Of a stretch of 64,000 nt of DNA, positions 49,346-58,605 are shown in pieces. The stretch's first letter is position 1, and every line of letters starts with the position of its first letter. This DNA comes from Cellulosimicrobium funkei (GTDB taxonomy: Bacteria > Actinomycetota > Actinomycetes > Actinomycetales > Cellulomonadaceae), in NCBI RefSeq assembly GCF_001019615.1, contig NZ_JNBQ01000009.1:1-64000 (forward strand). The letters are read 5' to 3'. The translations under genes were made by a program, and so were the position numbers. The notes beneath the pieces are model-generated. The model did no database searches, was not told where the DNA came from, and saw only the letters and a program-made list of their open reading frames with translations.

Positions 49346-50575
49346 TCAGGCCTCCAGGAGCAGCGCCTCGCCCTGGCCCCCGCCGCCGCACAGCCCGACG
49401 GCGACGCGCCCGCCACCACGGCGCGCGAGCTCGTGCGCCGCGTGGACCGCGAGGCGGGCACCGGACGCACCGATGGGGTGGCCGAGCGAGATGCCGCCAC
49501 CGTGCACGTTGACGACGTCCGGCGAGACGCCGAGCACGCGCGTGGACACCGCGACGACGGTCGCGAACGCCTCGTTGATCTCGACGAGGTCGAGGTCCTC
49601 GACCGTCCACCCGGCCCGGTCGAGGGCCTGGCGGATCGCGCGCGCGGGCTGGGAGTGCAGCGACGTGTCCGGGCCGGCGACCTGGCCCCAGGCCCGCACG
49701 GTCGCGAGCACGGGCGCGCCCGCGGACTCGGCCCGGGCGCGGGTCGTCAGCACGAGCGCGGCGGCGCCGTCGGAGATCTGCGACGCGTTGCCCGCGGTGA
49801 TGGTGCCCTCGGGGTCGAACGCGGGTCGCAGGCGCGCGAGGCCCTCGACGCTCGTGTCGGGGCGCACGCCCTCGTCGTCGCGCACCTCGACCGGCTCGCC
49901 TCGGCGCTGCGGGACGCTCACGGGCGCGAGCTCGGCGTCGAACAGGCCGTCCTTCGCCGCGGCCGCGGCGCGCTGGTGCGAGGCCGCCGCGACGGCGTCC
50001 TGCTCCTCGCGCGACACGAACACGTCGCCGCTGTTGGTGCGCTCGGTCGAGACGCCCATGGAGGCGCGGTCGAACGCGTCGGTGAGCCCGTCGCGCACGA
50101 CGGCGTCGACGAGCGTCGCGTCGCCGAACGCGAACCCGGCGCGCGAGCCGGGCAGCAGGTGCGGCGCGTTGGTCATGGACTCCTGGCCGCCGACGAGCAC
50201 GACCTCGGCCTCGCCGGAGCGGATCATCCGCGTCCCGTCGATGACGGCGGTCAGGCCGGACAGGCACACCTTGTTCACCGTCACGGCGGGCACGTCCCAG
50301 CCGATGCCGGCGCCTGCGGCCGTCTGGCGCGCGGGGTTCTGCCCCGCCCCGGCCTGGAGCACCTGGCCGAACACCACGGCGTCGACGGCGTCCGCGCCGA
50401 GGCCCGAGCGCTCGATCGCGGCGCGTGCGGCGACGGCGCCGAGCTCGACCGCGGTCAGCGCGGCGAGCGAGCCCTTGAGCCGCCCCTGCGGGGTGCGGGC
50501 TGCGGCGACGATCACGACGTCGTCCGGGCGGGCGGCGGGAGAGACATCGGGGGAGACGGGGGTGGTGGTGCTCAC
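49346..50575 (-). CDS. acetyl-CoA acetyltransferase (thiolase)
   Basis: A 409-residue thiolase, last gene of a 13-gene operon. The acyl-accepting Cys is in VNKVCLSGLTAVIDG, the second block NVHGGGISLGHPIGASGARL carries the catalytic His, and the C-terminal Cys is in GLCGGGGQGEALLLE. It would cleave acetoacetyl-CoA to two acetyl-CoA. Its GTG overlaps the preceding gene's stop by four bases. Degradative versus biosynthetic use follows from context: transferase, dehydrogenase and esterase nearby all point to 3-hydroxybutyrate breakdown. Confidence 0.93.
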   Translation of the reverse strand: MSTTTPVSPDVSPAARPDDVVIVAAARTPQGRLKGSLAALTAVELGAVAARAAIERSGLGADAVDAVVFGQVLQAGAGQNPARQTAAGAGIGWDVPAVTVNKVCLSGLTAVIDGTRMIRSGEAEVVLVGGQESMTNAPHLLPGSRAGFAFGDATLVDAVVRDGLTDAFDRASMGVSTERTNSGDVFVSREEQDAVAAASHQRAAAAAKDGLFDAELAPVSVPQRRGEPVEVRDDEGVRPDTSVEGLARLRPAFDPEGTITAGNASQISDGAAALVLTTRARAESAGAPVLATVRAWGQVAGPDTSLHSQPARAIRQALDRAGWTVEDLDLVEINEAFATVVAVSTRVLGVSPDVVNVHGGGISLGHPIGASGARLAVHAAHELARRGGGRVAVGLCGGGGQGEALLLEA

Positions 50576-51723
50576 GGCTGGACCTCCAGGGGTGCGGACG
50601 GCGGTGTCTGCGCGGGCGCCGGGGGTGTGGTGCCCGCTCGTACGGTGGTCGTGCCGGCGACGGCGTCGTCCACGAGCCCGAGCAGGAGCCCGAGGAACAC
50701 GTCCGGCTCCTCGAGGTGGGGGCTGTGCCCGACGCCGGGCCGCACCTCTTCACGGTACCGCCCGCCCGCGGCGGCGTAGGCGTCGAGGACGGCCCGGGTC
50801 TGGGCGACCATCGGCTGCGGCGGGTGCGTCTCGGCGCCCGGCCAGCCGGGGACGGCGCCGAGCGCGCCGAGCTGCGCGAGATCGAACAGCGACGCGTCCG
50901 AGACGATCGCGTCGGCGTCGCCGCGCACCCACAGCACGGGCGCCGTGGCGCCCGAGGCGGCGAAGCCCGAGAGGTCGCAGTAGCGCGCGCTGATCGCGTT
51001 GTTCATGCCGCGCGTCCCGGGGGCCACGCCGGGCCAGGTGTCGGAGGTCGTCCGGTCGCCCGGGTAGTTGCCGTCGCCCGTGCGCGTCGAGAGCACGGAG
51101 TCGAGCAGCAGCTCCTCCAGGGCGCCGAGCGGCTCGCCGAGCGAGGCCGGGTCGGCGACGTAGAACCGGCGCAGCACGTCGCGGGGCGACCCGGCGTCCT
51201 CGCTGCGGTCGCCCGCGGCGAGCGCCGCGACGAACGTGGGGTTGGCCGTCCCGCCGCCGGAGCCCGCGAAGTCGGCCGAGAGCGGCGTGCCGTCCACGTC
51301 GCGCGTGCCGCCGAACCCGTACGGCGACATGGGCGCCTCGAGGAGGACCGCGTCGAACAGGTCGGGCCGGTCGATCGCGAGCTGGAGCACGACCCCCGCC
51401 CCGGCGGAGTGCGCGACCGCGACGAGCGGGTGCGCGAGGTCGAGCGCGTCGACGACCGCCGCGACGTCCTCCGCGTAGTCGCGCACGCCGCGCGTCGCGT
51501 CGACGGGCCGGACCTCGGCGTCGCCGTACCCGCGCAGGTCGACGGCGACGCCGCGCACGTCGGCGGGGAGCGCGCGCAGCAGCGGGTCGAAGAACGCCGA
51601 CGACGAGCAGTTGCCGTGCACGAGCAGGACCGTGGCCCGCACGTCGCCGTCGGCCACGACCTCGCGCACGTGCTCGCGCCCGCGCGGGATTGGGACGTCG
51701 CGGCGCAGCACGTCGCGCGTCAC
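50572..51723 (-). CDS. alpha/beta hydrolase (second hydrolase of the hydroxybutyrate operon)
   Basis: A 383-residue alpha/beta hydrolase: oxyanion loop [17 protein letters not shown], nucleophile Ser in [14 protein letters not shown], acid around [11 protein letters not shown], and catalytic His in [14 protein letters not shown]. No signal peptide, so cytoplasmic. GTGA overlap with scoB fixes the start at 51723. A cytoplasmic 3-hydroxybutyrate oligomer or ester hydrolase is my inference; the only support is its place between the CoA-transferase and the thiolase. Alternative: enol-lactonase-like enzyme as in aromatic pathways. Confidence 0.8.
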   Translation of the reverse strand: MTRDVLRRDVPIPRGREHVREVVADGDVRATVLLVHGNCSSSAFFDPLLRALPADVRGVAVDLRGYGDAEVRPVDATRGVRDYAEDVAAVVDALDLAHPLVAVAHSAGAGVVLQLAIDRPDLFDAVLLEAPMSPYGFGGTRDVDGTPLSADFAGSGGGTANPTFVAALAAGDRSEDAGSPRDVLRRFYVADPASLGEPLGALEELLLDSVLSTRTGDGNYPGDRTTSDTWPGVAPGTRGMNNAISARYCDLSGFAASGATAPVLWVRGDADAIVSDASLFDLAQLGALGAVPGWPGAETHPPQPMVAQTRAVLDAYAAAGGRYREEVRPGVGHSPHLEEPDVFLGLLLGLVDDAVAGTTTVRAGTTPPAPAQTPPSAPLEVQP

Positions 51724-52424
51724 GACGGCGTCCCGGCGGCCTGCGTGGACGGCCCCGGACCGGCGTCGGCGACGTCGAGCGGGGCGTCGTCGAGCGCGAC
51801 GACGAGGTCGGGCTCGGTCGCGGCGCGCACGTCGTCGACGCTCACGCCGGGCGCGGTCTCGCGCAGCACGAGGCCGTCGGGCGTCACGTCGATCACCGCG
51901 AGATCGGTGATGATCCGATGCACGACGCCCCGCCCGGTGAGGGGCAGCGAGCACGAGCACAGGAGCTTGGGCGACCCGTCGCGCGCGACGTGCTCCATGA
52001 GGACGATCACGCGGCCCGCCCCGTGCACGAGGTCCATCGCGCCGCCGGGACCCTTGACCATCTTGCCGGGGATCATCCAGTTGGCGAGGTCGCCCGTCTC
52101 GGAGACCTGCATGCCGCCGAGGATCGCGGCGTCGATCTTGCCCCCGCGGATCATGCCGAAGCTCAGCGCGGAGTCGAAGAACGCGGCGCCCGGCAGGACG
52201 GTGACAGTCTCCTTGCCCGCGTTGATGAGGTCGGGGTCGACGGCGTCCTCGGTCGGGTACGGCCCGACGCCGAGGATCCCGTTCTCCGACTGGAGCACGA
52301 GGTGCTTGTCCTCCGGCACGTAGTTGGGCACGAGCGTCGGCAGGCCGATGCCGAGGTTGACGTACCAGCCGTCCTGGAGCTCGCGCGCGGCGCGCGCGGC
52401 CATCTCGTCACGGGTGAGCGGCAC
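51720..52424 (-). CDS. scoB: 3-oxoacid CoA-transferase subunit B
   Basis: A 234-residue beta subunit of a class I CoA-transferase. The catalytic Glu is in [12 protein letters not shown], with [12 protein letters not shown] and [13 protein letters not shown] as further signatures typical of succinyl-CoA:3-oxoacid transferase. With subunit A (3-base gap upstream) it converts acetoacetate to acetoacetyl-CoA. GTG start; GTGA overlap with the downstream hydrolase gene. Confidence 0.93.
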   Translation of the reverse strand: MPLTRDEMAARAARELQDGWYVNLGIGLPTLVPNYVPEDKHLVLQSENGILGVGPYPTEDAVDPDLINAGKETVTVLPGAAFFDSALSFGMIRGGKIDAAILGGMQVSETGDLANWMIPGKMVKGPGGAMDLVHGAGRVIVLMEHVARDGSPKLLCSCSLPLTGRGVVHRIITDLAVIDVTPDGLVLRETAPGVSVDDVRAATEPDLVVALDDAPLDVADAGPGPSTQAAGTPS

Positions 52425-52427
52425 GGC

Positions 52428-53312
52428 TCAGCCCTCCTTCGTGCTGGTCGCGGTGCCCGACGACGCGGGCGTGTGCTGGTCGGTCGCGGCGGCCGGGCGC
52501 ACGGTGCGGCGCTCGATGCGCTTGGGCGCGTCCGGGCCGACCTCGACGACGCGGTGCACGAACACGCCGGGCAGGTGCACCTCGTCGGGGTCGATGTCGC
52601 CGGGTTCGACGAGCTCCTCGACCTGGGCGACGCACACGCGGCCCGCCATCGCGGCGAGCGGCGAGAAGTTGCGCGCCGAGCGGTGGAACACGAGGTTGCC
52701 GTGCCGGTCGCCGCGCAGGGCGTGCACGAGCGCGAAGTCCGTGGCGATCGCGTCCTCGAGCACGAACTCGGCCTCGTCGGCGTACGACCCGTCGCGGCCG
52801 CGCGGGCCCACGCCGAACGTGCGCACCTCCTTGGGCGCGCTGGCCTGCGCCACGCCGCCCGCGCCGTCGTACCGCTGGGGCAGGCCGCCCTCGGCGACCT
52901 GCGTGCCGACGCCCGTGCGCGTCCAGAAGCCGGCGATCCCGGAGCCGCCGGCGCGCAGCTTCTCGGCGAGCGTCCCCTGCGGCGTGAGCTCGAGCTCGAG
53001 CTCGCCCGAGAGGAACTGCCGCTCGAACTCCTTGTTCTCCCCGACGTACGAGCTCGTCATCTTGCGGATGCGGCCCGCCCCGAGCAGGACGCCCAGACCC
53101 CAGTCGTCGACGCCGCAGTTGTTGCTCACGACCCACAGGTCGCGCGTGCCCTGCGCGAGCAGCGCCTCGATGAGCGCGATGGGGTTGCCGCACAGGCCGA
53201 ACCCGCCGACGGCGAGCGACGCGCCGTCGGGCACGTCCGCGACGGCCTCGGCCGCGGACGCGACCACCTTGTCCAGCCCGGTCCCTCGTGGGGACGCGAT
53301 CGTGGGGCTCAT
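52428..53312 (-). CDS. scoA: 3-oxoacid CoA-transferase subunit A
   Basis: A 294-residue alpha subunit. GGFGLCGNPIALIEALL and VSNNCGVDDWGLGVLL resemble the SCOT (ScoA) pattern rather than the 3-oxoadipate transferase PcaI. A large middle segment (FVLEDAIATDFALVHALRGDRHGNLVF) is standard. A 25-residue low-complexity tail is extra. ATGA overlap with the hydrolase gene upstream. Confidence 0.93.
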   Translation of the reverse strand: MSPTIASPRGTGLDKVVASAAEAVADVPDGASLAVGGFGLCGNPIALIEALLAQGTRDLWVVSNNCGVDDWGLGVLLGAGRIRKMTSSYVGENKEFERQFLSGELELELTPQGTLAEKLRAGGSGIAGFWTRTGVGTQVAEGGLPQRYDGAGGVAQASAPKEVRTFGVGPRGRDGSYADEAEFVLEDAIATDFALVHALRGDRHGNLVFHRSARNFSPLAAMAGRVCVAQVEELVEPGDIDPDEVHLPGVFVHRVVEVGPDAPKRIERRTVRPAAATDQHTPASSGTATSTKEG

Positions 53313-54370
53313 GCCGTGACCTCCTCGTCACTCGCCGGTCCGGGTCCGCCGCTCGTGACGGCGGCCAGGGCTCGCAGGGTCTCGCCCGCGACGGCCTCGA
53401 CGCCGGGCGGGCTCATGATGATCGTGTAGTGATTGATACCCGCTACGTCGCGGGTGCGCAGCCCCGGCAGCCGCTCGCGCCACGCGGCGAGGTGCTCGGG
53501 GGAGTAGAGCGCGTCGGGCTCGTCGAGCAGGCCGCGCGGCGCGCGCAGCAGCACGAGCGGCACGTCGAGCGGGCGGTCGCCGGTGAGCGCGTCCGCGAGC
53601 GGGCCGCCCTCGTAGAGCTCGAGCGAGTCGGCCGAGACCGCAGTCCCGGACGACGCCGGGCGCAGCGCGGGCGCCTCGCCGACGAGGTCGTAGTCGACGT
53701 ACCCGGCGACGACGTCGCCCCAGGGCTCGTCCCACGCACTCGCGAACGCGGGGTGCGCGCGCCAGAAGCCGCGGTACTCCTCGCGGTCCGCGAACGTGCG
53801 CTCGAGTCGCTCGACGGCGGGGCCGAGCAGGGCGCGCAGGACCTCGTCGTGCGTCGCGTCGGGCGCGAGCCCGGTGGGCGGCGGGAGCGGGATGCCGCCG
53901 TCGACGAGCACGAGCCGGGAGACGCGGCCGGGGTGGCGGTGCGCGAGCACGACCGACACGAACGCGCCCATCGAGTGCCCGAGCGCGACGACGCTCCCGA
54001 TCCCCAGCGCGTCGAGCACCGCGGCGAGGTCGTCGGCGTGCGCGCCCATGCCGTACGGGCCGGGCAGGGCGTTGCTCCGGCCGCGCCCCCGCAGGTCGGG
54101 CGCGACGACGCGCACGCCCGGGAGGGCCGCGACGACCGCCGGCCACGCGCGGTGCGACGCCGTGATGCCGTGCACGGCGAGGACGGTCGGGACGGCGTCG
54201 GGCGCGGGGGGCGCGCCGCCGTCGGGCCGGGCGCCGGGCTCGGGTGCGTGCGGACCGACCGGGTCCCACACGCCGACGCGCAGCCGCCCGCCCGCGACGG
54301 GGACGTCGAGCGTCGCGTAGGTGTGGGTCGCGGCGGTGACGTCGTCCGGCGCGGTCGTCGCCGCGGTCAC
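53309..54370 (-). CDS. alpha/beta hydrolase (first hydrolase of the hydroxybutyrate operon)
   Basis: A 353-residue alpha/beta hydrolase: AVHGITASHRAWPAVVAAL (oxyanion region), nucleophile Ser in ALGHSMGAFVSVVLA, and a His-containing end, AGINHYTIIMSPPGVE. No secretion signal. Start GTG 54370 overlaps the SDR stop. Two hydrolases in one compact operon with 3-hydroxybutyrate genes suggests intracellular processing of imported oligomers or esters, but the substrate is not shown by sequence. Confidence 0.8.
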   Translation of the reverse strand: MTAATTAPDDVTAATHTYATLDVPVAGGRLRVGVWDPVGPHAPEPGARPDGGAPPAPDAVPTVLAVHGITASHRAWPAVVAALPGVRVVAPDLRGRGRSNALPGPYGMGAHADDLAAVLDALGIGSVVALGHSMGAFVSVVLAHRHPGRVSRLVLVDGGIPLPPPTGLAPDATHDEVLRALLGPAVERLERTFADREEYRGFWRAHPAFASAWDEPWGDVVAGYVDYDLVGEAPALRPASSGTAVSADSLELYEGGPLADALTGDRPLDVPLVLLRAPRGLLDEPDALYSPEHLAAWRERLPGLRTRDVAGINHYTIIMSPPGVEAVAGETLRALAAVTSGGPGPASDEEVTA

Positions 54371-55143
54371 CGGGCGCTCCAGCCGCCGTCGATCGTCCAG
54401 GACGCCCCCGAGACCATCGACGCGTCCGGGCCGGTCAGCCAGCCGACGAGCGACGCGACCTCCTCCGGCTCGACGAGCCGCTTCACCGCGGACTCGGCGA
54501 GGAGCACGGTCGCGAGCACCTCGGACTCGGGTATGCCGTGCACGCGCGCCTGGTCGGCGATCTGCTTCTCCACGAGCGGCGTGCGCACGTACCCGGGGTT
54601 GACGCACACGCTCGTCACGCCGTGCGGGCCGCCCTCGAGCGCCGTCACCTTGGACAGACCCTCCAGGCCGTGCTTCGCGGACACGTACGCCGACTTGAAC
54701 GGCGACGCGACGAGGCCGTGCACGGACGAGACGTTGACGACGCGACCGAACCCGCGCGCGTACATCCCCGGCAACGCGGCGCGGACCAGCAGGAACGGCG
54801 CCTCGAGCATGATCGCGTGGAGCAGGCGGAAGTCGTCGGGGCGGAAGTCCTCGATGGGGCTCACGCGCTGCACGCCCGCGTTGTTGACGAGCACGTCGAC
54901 GTCGAGCGTGAGGGCGTCGAGCGCGCGCGTGTCGGCGAGGTCGACGACCCACGCCTCGCCGCCGAGCTCGTCCGCGAGGCGCTTCGCGCCGTCGGGGTCG
55001 ACGTCGGCGACGGTCACGTGCGCGCCGCGAGCGGCGAGTTCGCGCGCGCACGCGGCGCCGATGCCGCTCGCGCCGCCCGTGACGAGCGCGCGGCGCCCGG
55101 CGAGGGTCGGAGCGGTGCCGGGGACGGTGGCGGGGACGGTCAT
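54367..55143 (-). CDS. 3-hydroxybutyrate dehydrogenase-like SDR
   Basis: A 258-residue classical SDR. TGGASGIGAACARELAARG binds NAD(H); the active site is VSSVHG...SAYVSAKHGLEGLSKVTALEG, matching the distinctive SAYVAAKHG pattern of 3-hydroxybutyrate dehydrogenases; NPGYVRTPLVEKQI and the SMVSGASWTIDGGWSA end also fit. It would oxidise 3-hydroxybutyrate to acetoacetate, feeding the adjacent CoA-transferase. Overlaps both neighbours by four bases. Confidence 0.88.
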   Translation of the reverse strand: MTVPATVPGTAPTLAGRRALVTGGASGIGAACARELAARGAHVTVADVDPDGAKRLADELGGEAWVVDLADTRALDALTLDVDVLVNNAGVQRVSPIEDFRPDDFRLLHAIMLEAPFLLVRAALPGMYARGFGRVVNVSSVHGLVASPFKSAYVSAKHGLEGLSKVTALEGGPHGVTSVCVNPGYVRTPLVEKQIADQARVHGIPESEVLATVLLAESAVKRLVEPEEVASLVGWLTGPDASMVSGASWTIDGGWSAR

Positions 55144-55838
55144 CGCGCGTCTCCTTCGGTGTCGGTCGAGGTGGCGGGCCCGGTCCCGGTCGGTGGAGCG
55201 GTCCGCGGCGCGGCGAGCGCGCGCTCGATGAACTGCATGGTCTGCTCGAACACGTGCGGGGGGACCTCGGCGGCCGCGGTGTCGTACGACGGCGGCTCCG
55301 CGCCCTCGTCCCAGCGCCCGCCCCACAGCACCCAGCGCATCCCGACGATCTCGCCGATGCCCATGAGCGCCCAGGCGGCGACCTCCGGGTCGACGTCGGG
55401 GCCGACCTCGCCGTTCGCGCGCGCCTTGTCGAGCCCGGTCATGTAGCCCTCGACGATGCGCGCGTAGTGGCGGCGCAGCGCCCCGGGCGAGACGAACTCG
55501 GCCTGCCGCACGATCCGGTAGAGCGCAGGGTGCTCGGCAGTGAAGCGGAAGAACGCCTCGAAGCCCGCGCGCTCGGCGGCCAGGCGCGTCGTCGTCTGCG
55601 AGCTCGCCTCGATCATCGCGTGCCGCACGCGGCGGTTGAGGTCGTCGACGAGCTCGTCGAACACGTCGATCTTCGACTCGAAGTACAGGTAGAACGTGCC
55701 CTGCCCGACGCCCGCGGACTCGGTGATCTTCACGATCGACGCGTCGTGGTACCCGACCTCGGCGAACACCTGCTCGGCCGCGGCAAGGATCTTCGCCCGC
55801 GTGCGGTTGCCGCGGGCGGTGCGGGGCTGGGTGCTCAT
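55140..55838 (-). CDS. TetR-family regulator of the hydroxybutyrate operon
   Basis: A 232-residue TetR regulator: HTH at NRTRAKILAAAEQVFAEVGYHDASIVKITESAGVGQGTFYLYFESK (residues 11-55) and a helical ligand domain with WALMGIGEIVGMRWVLWGG. It lies inside the operon with four-base overlaps on both sides, so it is co-expressed and probably autoregulatory. The repeated AGGYGATTCAGGT boxes at the divergent promoters are candidate operators; an acyl-CoA or hydroxyacid is the likely ligand (inference). Confidence 0.9.
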   Translation of the reverse strand: MSTQPRTARGNRTRAKILAAAEQVFAEVGYHDASIVKITESAGVGQGTFYLYFESKIDVFDELVDDLNRRVRHAMIEASSQTTTRLAAERAGFEAFFRFTAEHPALYRIVRQAEFVSPGALRRHYARIVEGYMTGLDKARANGEVGPDVDPEVAAWALMGIGEIVGMRWVLWGGRWDEGAEPPSYDTAAAEVPPHVFEQTMQFIERALAAPRTAPPTGTGPATSTDTEGDAR

Positions 55839-57451
55839 GAGTCCTCCGGGACGGTCACGCGCTCGACGAGCGAGCGGCGCGACACCTTGTGCAGCGACGT
55901 GCGGGGCAGGGACGGGACGAGGTCGAAGCGGCGAGGGACCTTGAAGTGCGCGAGCTCGCGGCGGCAGAACGCCTCCAGGTCCTCGGGGTCGGTGGGCCAG
56001 CCCTGGCGCGGGACGACGAACGCCGCGCCGACCTCGCCCCACCGGTCGTCGGGGACGCCCACGACCGCGACGTCCGCGACACCCGGATGACGCCGGAGCA
56101 CGGCCTCCACCTCGGACGGCGTGACGTTCTCGCCGCCGACGATGAAGACGTCCTTGATCCGGTCGACCACGCGGTAGTACCCGTCGGCGTCGCGCTCGAC
56201 GAGGTCCCCGGTGCGCAGCCAGCCGTCGTGCAGGACGGCGGCCGTCGCGGCGTCGTCGCGGAAGTACCCGTCGAACACCCCAGGGCCGCGGACCAGCAGC
56301 TCGCCGGACGCGGGCCCGTCGAGGTGCTGGCCCGTCACCGGGTCGGCCACCGCGACCTCGACGTGCGGGTACGGCGTCCCGGCCGACCCGATGCGCTCGC
56401 GCGCCTGGTCGTCGGGAAGGCACAGCACGTTGGGACCCGCCTCCGTGAGCCCGTACCCCTGCGACAGCGCGACGCCGCGCCGGTGCCACGTGCGGAGCAG
56501 CGGCTCGGGCATGGGTGCGCCGCCCACGACGGCGTGCCGCAGCGACGACAGGTCGGCGTCCGCGAAGCCGGGGTGCTCGGCGAGCAGCAGGTAGTTCGTC
56601 GGGACGCCCATCATCGTCGTGACGCGGCGCTCGGCGACGAGCTGCAGCACGCGCTCGGGCTCGAACGTGCGCTCCAGGACGACCGTCGCGCCGGTCCACC
56701 ACGCGAGCAGGGGCTGGATGTTCCAGCCGCCCGCGTGGAACTGCGGCAGCACGCTCAGCACGACGTCGTGGCTCGTGAGCTCGACCGTGCGCGAGAGCGA
56801 GAGGTTGGTCCAGAAGCAGTTCGCGTGCGTGAGCAGCGCGCCCTTGGCCGCGCCCTGGGTCCCGGACGTGAAGACGAGCAGCAGTGGGTCGTCGTCGCGC
56901 ACATGCCGGCGCTCGGGGGAGGGCGCGACCGCGGCCCGGTCCGCGCCGCTCGCGCCACGCGCGCCCTCGGTCAGCCGCGGGCGGCGCGACGGCGCGGGGA
57001 CCCGCGCCTCGACGCCGCTGCGGCCGAGCTCGGTGCGCCGCGGCGGGAGGACGAGCCGGTCCAGGGCGGCGTCGGCCAGCGCGGAGAACTCCTGCTCGAC
57101 GAGCACGAGCGCGGGGTCGGCCTGCTCGAGCTGGGCCGCGAGCTCGCCGGGCGACAGGCGCCACGAGAGCGGCGCGAGCACCAGTCCCGCCTGCGCGCAC
57201 GCGAAGAACAGCACGACCTGGTCGGCGCTGTTGCCCGTCACCGTGGCCACGCGGTCCCCGACGCCGTACCCCGCCTCGCGGAACGCGGCCGCCAGGGTGC
57301 TCGCGCGCTCGTGCAGGTCGCGGTAGCGCAGGGTCACGCCCCGGTCGTCGACCGCGACGCGGTCCGGCGTCGCGAGCGCGCGGTCGCGCGTCCAGCGCCC
57401 GAGGGTGTGCAGGCCGTCCTGCGCGCCGGGCCGGTGCTGCGTCGTCGTCAT
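55835..57451 (-). CDS. AMP-forming acyl-CoA ligase
   Basis: A 538-residue ANL-superfamily ligase. The P-loop-like motif is VFTSGTQGAAKGALLTH, followed by GYGLTEAGPN, DGWLRTGDLVER and, near the end, KVPRRFDLVPSLPRTSLHKVSRR with the catalytic Lys region. An arginine/alanine-rich insertion of ~50 residues lies before the P-loop. In this operon it probably activates a short-chain hydroxy- or oxoacid, giving an ATP-dependent alternative to the CoA-transferase. Substrate is inferred. Confidence 0.87.
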   Translation of the reverse strand: MTTTQHRPGAQDGLHTLGRWTRDRALATPDRVAVDDRGVTLRYRDLHERASTLAAAFREAGYGVGDRVATVTGNSADQVVLFFACAQAGLVLAPLSWRLSPGELAAQLEQADPALVLVEQEFSALADAALDRLVLPPRRTELGRSGVEARVPAPSRRPRLTEGARGASGADRAAVAPSPERRHVRDDDPLLLVFTSGTQGAAKGALLTHANCFWTNLSLSRTVELTSHDVVLSVLPQFHAGGWNIQPLLAWWTGATVVLERTFEPERVLQLVAERRVTTMMGVPTNYLLLAEHPGFADADLSSLRHAVVGGAPMPEPLLRTWHRRGVALSQGYGLTEAGPNVLCLPDDQARERIGSAGTPYPHVEVAVADPVTGQHLDGPASGELLVRGPGVFDGYFRDDAATAAVLHDGWLRTGDLVERDADGYYRVVDRIKDVFIVGGENVTPSEVEAVLRRHPGVADVAVVGVPDDRWGEVGAAFVVPRQGWPTDPEDLEAFCRRELAHFKVPRRFDLVPSLPRTSLHKVSRRSLVERVTVPEDS

Positions 57452-58605
57452 GCCACCTCCTCGAGGCGCTCGCGGGCTCCCTCCCGATCCTCCCGCGGGC
57501 GGCGGCGCGCGGCGAGGCGCGACGCGGCGCCGGCGATCCCGCCGGGCAGGAACATCACGACGAGGATGAAGAGGGTCCCGAGGAGGAACAGGGGCTCGCT
57601 GAGCGGCACGCGCAGGACGGCCGGCAGGTCGGCCACGGTCGCGGAGCCCGCGAGCGTCCCGAGCCGCTGGTCGAGGATCGTGTAGAGCACGCCGCCGACG
57701 ATCGCGCCCCATCGGGACCCGACGCCGCCGAGCACGACCATGACGAGCAGCGTGAGCGTGAAGTCCGCGGACGTCGCGCGCGGTACGGCCCCGGACTGGA
57801 GCAGCAGGTAGGCCATGCCGACGACCGTGGCGAGCGTCGCCGCGAGCACGAACACGAGGAGCTTGACCAGGTAGGGGCGCCCGCCGATGACGCGGACGCG
57901 CATCTCGTTCTCGCGCGTCGCCGCCGCGACGTGACCGGCGCGCGAGCGCTCGACCCACAGCACGACGAGGTAGACGCCGACGAGCACGGCGAGCGCGAGC
58001 CAGTAGAGGTTGCGCGTGTTGAGCACCCCGACGAACGCGTCGGGGACGTTCCCGGTCGCGAGGGCGAGGCCCTCCTCGCCGCCGGTCGCCCCGCCGGGGT
58101 TGCGGCGCACGAGCACGTTGCCGGCCTGCGCGAACGCGGGCGTGACCATGGCGAAGGAGATCCCGGTGACGCGCAGCGAGATCGCGCCGACGACGTGGGC
58201 GAGCACGATGCCGCCGACGAGCACGAGCGCCGCGGCGGGAAGGAGGGGGATCTCGGTCGTGTCGAGCACGATCGCGAGCCCGTAGACGCCGGCGGCGAAG
58301 TAGAGCGCGTGGCCGAAGCTCAGCAGCCCCGCGACCCCGAACAGCAGGTGGTAGCTCAGCGCGAGCGCGCCGATGAGCCAGCACAGCGCCATCATCTGGA
58401 GCGCGCCGGGGGTGTACGTCGGGCCGGGCAGGACGCCCGGCACGTGGATCGCGAGCAGGGGGAGGCACGCGAGCAGGGCGACGAGCGCGACGCCCGCGAG
58501 CGTGCGGACCAGCGTGCCCGACGGCGTCCGGCGGGCGGGCCGGTCGGCGCGCGGTGCGTCGTCGGCCGGGGCGGCCGAGGCCGGGGGAGCGGTCTGGGTG
58601 GTCAT
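57448..58605 (-). CDS. livM: LivM-type ABC transporter permease
   Basis: A 385-residue branched-chain-amino-acid-type permease with 8-10 helices: LLFGVAGLLSFGHALYFAAGVY, the EAA-like loop ATRENEMRVRVIGGRPYLVKLLVF, and LVMVVLGGVGSRWGAIVGGVLYT. Works with livH and two ATPases. Because the operon contains no amino-acid genes, the cargo is probably not a branched-chain amino acid; hydroxybutyrate or oligomers fit the neighbours. Confidence 0.9.
   Translation of the reverse strand: MTTQTAPPASAAPADDAPRADRPARRTPSGTLVRTLAGVALVALLACLPLLAIHVPGVLPGPTYTPGALQMMALCWLIGALALSYHLLFGVAGLLSFGHALYFAAGVYGLAIVLDTTEIPLLPAAALVLVGGIVLAHVVGAISLRVTGISFAMVTPAFAQAGNVLVRRNPGGATGGEEGLALATGNVPDAFVGVLNTRNLYWLALAVLVGVYLVVLWVERSRAGHVAAATRENEMRVRVIGGRPYLVKLLVFVLAATLATVVGMAYLLLQSGAVPRATSADFTLTLLVMVVLGGVGSRWGAIVGGVLYTILDQRLGTLAGSATVADLPAVLRVPLSEPLFLLGTLFILVVMFLPGGIAGAASRLAARRRPREDREGARERLEEVA

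Noticed and set aside
49346-53312. Beta-ketoadipate (pca) aromatic pathway genes: CoA-transferase pair, thiolase, hydrolase
   Set aside because: No ring-cleavage or muconate enzymes are present. Subunit A looks like ScoA rather than PcaI, and the 3-hydroxybutyrate dehydrogenase-like SDR and depolymerase point to hydroxybutyrate.
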